Below, one piece after another: positions 58,656-64,000 of a DNA stretch of 64,000 nt. Below the pieces are notes generated by a model. That model ran no database searches, was not told where the DNA came from, and worked only from the letters and a program-made list of their open reading frames with translations. How positions within the stretch are numbered: position 1 is the first letter of the stretch; each line of letters starts with the position of its first letter. Made by a program: the position numbers and the translations under genes. The DNA is from Ancylostoma caninum. Lineage: Eukaryota > Nematoda > Chromadorea > Rhabditida > Ancylostomatidae. The stretch lies in the NCBI GenBank assembly GCA_037903475.1, contig JBAJFG010000077.1, forward strand, positions 124,001 to 188,000. The letters are read 5' to 3'.

Positions 58656-61600
58656 ATTCTCTCAAAAGCATTGGTCTTGGAATTCAAATTTAGCCTTCCT
58701 GAACAAGCCGAGATCTACCGTCAGTTTACTTTTCTGATCTGCTGATATTGTGCAAATCAAAGTACCTAATAACTGAATGTTGCCTTACCTAATATGTGTC
58801 CAGCTGATAATGGTTCTAACAGACCTGTTTGGCATTCTGCAAGGGTAATGACAAACAAGCTGAAAATCAAGCATAAAACTGTGTTAGCAGTATTTCATGC
58901 GGATCAAGGCTGTAGACTGCATAACACCACCCTTCCATCCCTGTACACCCAATGCAGCTCCTTTCTTTTCACGTCTCAGATTAGATTTTCCTACGGGAAC
59001 TGCTTTGACGACCCGACTGAGATGAAACAGAGGGAAACTCAGGGGCACAGGACACTGCATTTTTCCGAAGCATCGCCAGGAACATCTGAGTAGGTGTGGC
59101 GCATTGAATGAGGACTCTAGGTACCCTGGGTTTTTTCAAGCCAAATTCTGGCCATTTTTTGGGTCATCATGTGAGTTTACAACGTATAGGTCGAAGGTTC
59201 TCGTGGACGTAGCTGCTCTGTTAGTGTTTGCCCACGAGATTGGTGCGCAAATCGGCACTTATGACGAGTTTTTCTAGCAAGTGAACCCAGCATCAGCGAA
59301 ACTCTTTGGTCAAACTCTATTCAAGGAACTCGGGTCAATCATAATAATTTCCTCGTCCTTGTAGCGCGTGATCTACGGTTTTTCGCTGTGTGCCAGCCGC
59401 CACGTGTTGATCACCGGAAATGTTCCATGACTCAAGGTCGTGTAGCAAAGGTAACAACAAATGTGTGAAGAACTACATAGTGCTCCTGCTTCCAAATCCA
59501 CTTGCGCTGACAACGTCTGGGGTTTCCCGCTTTTGACATGACCCTCTTCCAGTGGATATTGTTTTGGTCATCCCCGTGACTGCACTACAGTTTTCTTGTT
59601 TGTATTCACTGCACAAGAACAGCGTCGTCCGTCGCTCTTTTCTACAGACTTCGCTACTTGAAATTAGTAGTATAATGGCGTCCTACGAACGATAATTGCC
59701 GCGACGGGACAGTTGCCTCAAAAACTGATGAGAATCTCGGCGTTGTTGCAGCGACCGCCTCCTCGATTCCTCGTCCTCCTTCCGCTGAGGATTCACTCCT
59801 CCCTCGCGCTGGGATTCAGGTCCCTTAAACACCTCTTCACTACGTCTCCGTATCCTGTGGAAGTTCAGCACTGCGTCAGGGGTTTTTGTACTGAAGATGG
59901 ACTACTTTCCTTAGCAAATTAGCTGAAAACGAGCTGCTGCAAGTGTAGGATCATCGCTCAAAAGTTCACAGTTCAAACATACATAGATATCGTGGACGTA
60001 TTGCCAGAAAATTCTCCTCCAAGGTCACATCCGTCATTGTCAAGGAATCTCCATTTTTTTGTTTTTTCATGTGGAGTTTCTCCTGTAGTCTTTTCACAGG
60101 TCATCTGATTGTAACAGCAGCGGTCTCCTATTTAGGGGAAGGCGAATGTTCTGCGACGACAGCCGCCATTCCTAGGAGCGCGAACAATGCGCCAAGCGTC
60201 TCAGTTCGTTGCTCTTGCGAAATGTTGCCAGCCGTTGTGTGCGTTTCTGCCGATGAAAACCAAGTAATTTAGATAGACTTAATTAATTGTTAAAGGCTCG
60301 ATATAGATATTTGATTATTCGGGACGAAGTGTGCCCCTCTGCCATTCTTCTCTCTCCTCCAGAGTTGGATTGCTCACTTTTATTCGAACATTTGAATTCT
60401 TGAGCCCATTCGAAATCGAACTCGAACACATCTACTGCCTCTTCCGGTCATAGCTATGTATATTTTCTACCAGAGCGAATAATAAAACTTTTCTGAAGTC
60501 ATCCTTAATTTTCTCTTTTGTGGTCCTTATATGTACTCCTTTTGATTTATGAGCTTAGTGACAACGTTCATGAGCGTTCCACATTGGCGGAATACCTCTA
60601 GTTGAACGAACATAAACGTTTTTGCCGAATGAAATCTAGAAGTTTCATTAAGGTAGCTCCTCAATACTGGCCAGAATGGTTCGCTCGAGGAAACACTTTC
60701 ATTTTTGGATGGAATGAACTATCTTAGGCAAACTAGAAGCTTTCATAGTTCTCGGAGAAGGTCATGGACCTTGGTGAAGGGGCCTTAGTAAATTTAGGAC
60801 CAAATAAAAGTCGAATTATTCGACCACTAGCTTAGAAGTCCGAATATTTGACAGAGCGAAGCTCTCTGCATAGATCCTCCGAAGGTGCACCTCCCTCTAT
60901 TCCTCTGAGATGATCACACAAACTCTCGACTTAATCGAAATCGAATGTTAGGATTCGAATTCATACGATAAGTTGGTTTGTAAATCACATTCATTAAATT
61001 CTACTAATAGCGTTTTGTGGTGCCTTTCGGTCATCTTTACTACCTTTGACTACGAGAGCATGTTTAATTATCCACATAAGTGATTGGAATTTCCAGTCTT
61101 TTTGGGCTGTCATGCGCGAATGTGCGAGTCATACATCCTCGTAATACCAAAAGAAGTGGAAAGGAGTGGCGCAGTCATCAACCAGACCACTGAAACGTTT
61201 GATAAGTTTATTTGTACTTTGGGCTGTTTTCTTCGATGCCATCTGTCACGGGAGACAACGCGAATGACCCCTCCCACTGCCCCTCCTCAAGAGAGTCACT
61301 TGCCCTGCCGCGCTCGTTCGGTACTTGTCGCCTGTTTTTGAACTTTGTTTCCGGGGAGCACCTTCGATAAGTATCTAAGATCCAGAGAATCATTTCATGA
61401 ACCTGAACTTTCCACAGATGTCACAAACATTGGTGAGAAAAACCATCCCATCCTTGTCTTAGACAGATTTTATCTGTGGGAAATCCTGCCCCTGGACATT
61501 CCATGATTTCTTCTCGTTCTTTCAAGCCGCTTAAGGACATGCTTTCCACTGCCATACCAATCTCTAAATAATCTACCACACTGAGGATGAAATCGTTACT

Positions 61601-63758
61601 TCTATCTCAATCTTCTTCAAAGGAGCTTTCTTCTCAGGAAACAATGACATTTTCCTCTTCTAAATAAATTTCTCATTATATCTTTTATCCGATCATCACA
61701 GTTATCTGCAGCGTTGTATTATAGTATAGCATACACGCCTCTGATATGTTAATTCCATTAGCCGATGAAGATAACACACTTTTGTCGTCAAATCCTAACC
61801 ATTCTATTGTTGTTCGTGGACCAAGCAACGCTGTGAATACGTTCAGGCATTATTTTTTATTCTGGGTTCCAAAAATTCAAGAAAGACTTCGTAATGGTAG
61901 GGTGGTTGAGTCGCGTAACACGAATAATCAACACGCACTCATTCACTATCGCAATACCATGTTCGTTGTATTATGACTATATAAAACTGTAAGGTACTAT
62001 AGTATACTGTGGGAAATTGAACGAGATGCCAGGTTTGTAAGACAGAAATATTTTCTGCAAAATATATAGTGTTCATAATTGTGTTCAGTGTACAGAACAA
62101 CTTCCCTTACCCCCCCCCCCGCTCCCCCTCCCTCACCACACGTACCGTAGTGCTGCATACACGAGATTACGGTGAAATATGGTAGCTACTAATAGTATAC
62201 TTAGTATACCAATAGTATATATCAAGTTCGTGTTCATCAGATTTCAACCAATCGTCTTATGCAAAGTTTCAAAGGAAAATTTTACTTGCGCCTCATGTGG
62301 GATGGCATTCCTTGCAATACTGACATTTTCCTCTCTTCTCATTGTAATCTGCATTTCTATGTACGATGTACGGTTTATTCTTTGTGCTCGATGTTTACTA
62401 TTACTGTTCCTGCCATTCATGCCATCCCTTCTGACTCACTTCTTCGACTAAAGTACCTACAAATTACCGGTCGTGATCGTCTAGCTCTCCCTACATACAT
62501 ATATTTCATATCTATGAAGCAGAAATTTCAGGTAGTGTAAAGTGCTAGAAAATCAGACATCCACACCAACAAATTGACATTTGAAAATCAGAAATGCGAG
62601 AAACAGTCCTATCCAGAACTTTCGCATTCTTTAGCTGTTCACATGCCTGGGTTTTAAGGGTGATGTTTGGCAATGATAGCCCAAGAAGAGAAAGAGGCGT
62701 GGATTAACGGGCTGAAATTCGGAATCATCCGAGGTCATAGTAGACGTAGACATTAACAAAATGGATTTAAAATGGATTTTGGATTTGGCATGCCTTTGGG
62801 TTTAGCATGATTTTTTTTTCAAGAAGTTGCCTACTTATATAGGTTCGATTCCGCCGGGTATAGGAAATTTTCATAGCTAGAAAAAGTTAGTAAAATGTGT
62901 TCATGGAAAGTGTAAGGATGGTATTCATCAGTGAAAAAGAAGCGTCAGCACCCCTTTGATTGGTTGTTTTCTTATTTCTAATCTCCTGCGAGTCAGAATC
63001 CATAGGCCATACGTTTTTAACCTACCTACGTATCTTTTGCCTTAAAAATCAGACTGATCGAAGTTCTCTGGGTTGGTGTGACTGCCTTCCCTCGAGAAGG
63101 ATAGTCTTTATTGATGTATGTACATACTACATATGTGCGAGAGATCTCGACGGTGCACTGCTCTTGATGTGAGAAAACTTTCTTAAAAACTTATCAGCGC
63201 AGATTTGGGAGAGCAGACACATATTTTTATTTCCATGTTTTCCATGCATTTCTAGCCATGAGGGCATTCAAAGATATATGGCCTGTGCTCCTCAGTCAAC
63301 GAATACTCCCTCGATTCTTTCGCGAGGAAGTTGAGCTATCAGTGTTCGTTCAATGTAGGTGACACTTTTTTATCAAATATTTATTGTTTTCTGGTCTGCT
63401 GTTCAGTCTCATTCGAAGACGGATGACTGCCGCCAGTAATGGATTGAATTCGAAGAATCCCTTCAAAACGTCACTGACTTCTGATTCACTCTGAATTCCT
63501 TCAATAGCTCCGAATTTCAATGTGTAACCATTTAGCTATTCCTGGGAAGTGTGGCCTGAATGAGCTAGGTTTTCAGCTTCTCAGTGCCTCTACTGGGTCC
63601 CCACCTTCGTTTTCTTCCAAGGAAATATTTTTTCTACAGAAAATAATTTTTGAAGAGGGACTGTACTAAGCATTGCCGCCTACACAATTTTCCAGAAAGA
63701 CAAGTTGGAACCCGAGTAACGAGGGAGCAATTACAGAAAAATGTGCTTCAAATATGAA
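58656..63758. other. Gene-poor stretch
   Basis: Scattered short frames and a C run at ~62110-62122. An isolated GGTTCGATTCC at 62843-62853 matches a B box but has no tRNA fold. At 63259-63350 a T-rich acceptor (TTTCTAG), a 30-codon frame (MRAFKDIWPVLLSQRILPRF) and a GTAGGT donor look exon-like, but I could not connect them to other exons. Confidence 0.35.
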
Positions 63759-63995
63759 TTACTTCATTTTTTTCTGGTACAAGTGATCCGGCAACCGTTT
63801 AGTGGCATACTTGCCTTCAATGGGAATACGCATGTGACCGTTGGAGACAACTAGGTATGTATCTAGAAGGTGACGCTTACACACAATGCCGCGGTCATCT
63901 CCGTATACTTCGAAATCACTCTCTCCATGAATGAATTCGATGGCTCTTCCAACGACACGGTCAATATTACAGCGTTTTCGGCTGAAGTGCCTCAT
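63759..63995 (-). CDS. Possible exon at right edge (unrecognised protein)
   Basis: Minus-strand frame of 78 codons from an ATG 5 bases inside the window to TGA. It starts MRHFSRKRCNIDRVVGRAIE, then GDDRGIVCKRHLLDTYLVVS, and ends in DHLYQKKMK. It has the balanced charged/hydrophobic composition of a real soluble domain and no overlapping open competitor. It could be the last exon of a gene that continues beyond the window. I do not recognise the family. Confidence 0.4.
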   Translation of the reverse strand: MRHFSRKRCNIDRVVGRAIEFIHGESDFEVYGDDRGIVCKRHLLDTYLVVSNGHMRIPIEGKYATKRLPDHLYQKKMK

Positions 63996-64000
63996 TTTTC

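Noticed and set aside
62840..62860. B-box-like GGTTCGATTCC suggesting a tRNA
   Set aside because: No A box at the right distance and no T-stem or acceptor-stem pairing.
1..64000. CRISPR array, bacterial operons, Shine-Dalgarno sites
   Set aside because: Spliced genes and nematode transposons show that the window is eukaryotic; the only regular short array is a 59-bp minisatellite without spacers.

Overview
This is a eukaryotic window, almost certainly from a nematode. The two well-resolved genes have many small exons. Most introns are about 50-65 nt, with GT donors and T-rich TTTCAG-like acceptors, and the encoded proteins are nematode-like DDI1 and ERI-1. The dense load of small inverted-repeat transposons and the ~40-45% GC feel suggest a clade V (strongylid or hookworm-like) parasite, but I cannot name the species from sequence alone.

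Layout. Bases 1-805 hold nothing I recognise. About 806-3552 is a GC-rich minisatellite with a 59-bp unit and a ~645-bp higher-order duplication. Two TA-flanked fold-back elements (5584-5781, 5965-6232) lie in front of the first gene. ddi-1, encoding the ubiquitin-shuttle aspartic protease DDI1, runs 6677-11049 on + in 13 exons (432 aa: UBL, retropepsin-like protease, UBA). eri-1, encoding an ERI-1/3'hExo DEDDh exoribonuclease, runs 12940-18552 on + in 11 exons (403 aa). Both genes carry transposons in their introns. These include a mariner-like element that is nearly all of ddi-1 intron 1, and two oppositely oriented copies of one TTAA-flanked element in the largest eri-1 intron. Between those two copies lies a hammerhead-ribozyme-like motif on the minus strand.

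From 19 kb to the end the window is gene-poor and transposon-rich. It contains a hAT-type non-autonomous element with an exact 8-bp target duplication (21254-22516), TTAA-flanked (piggyBac-type) elements (27645-28243, 45781-46348), a tRNA-derived SINE present as an inverted pair (36683-37745), an RTE-like LINE fragment (25870-26250), several TA-type MITEs, microsatellites and G/C homopolymer runs. Possible coding pieces there are weak: a membrane-protein-like last exon on - (25022-25259), a broken or multi-exon + locus (28728-29359), a 228-codon ORF (48583-49269), and a possible exon on - at the right edge (63759-63995).

How it fits together. The two solid genes are housekeeping or regulatory: proteasome stress/ubiquitin handling, and small-RNA/histone-mRNA/5.8S rRNA trimming. 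The most interesting feature is that eri-1, whose orthologue limits RNA interference, would produce a primary transcript able to fold into a ~400-bp double-stranded stem plus a separate miRNA-precursor-sized perfect hairpin. Both lie in its introns and derive from transposons.
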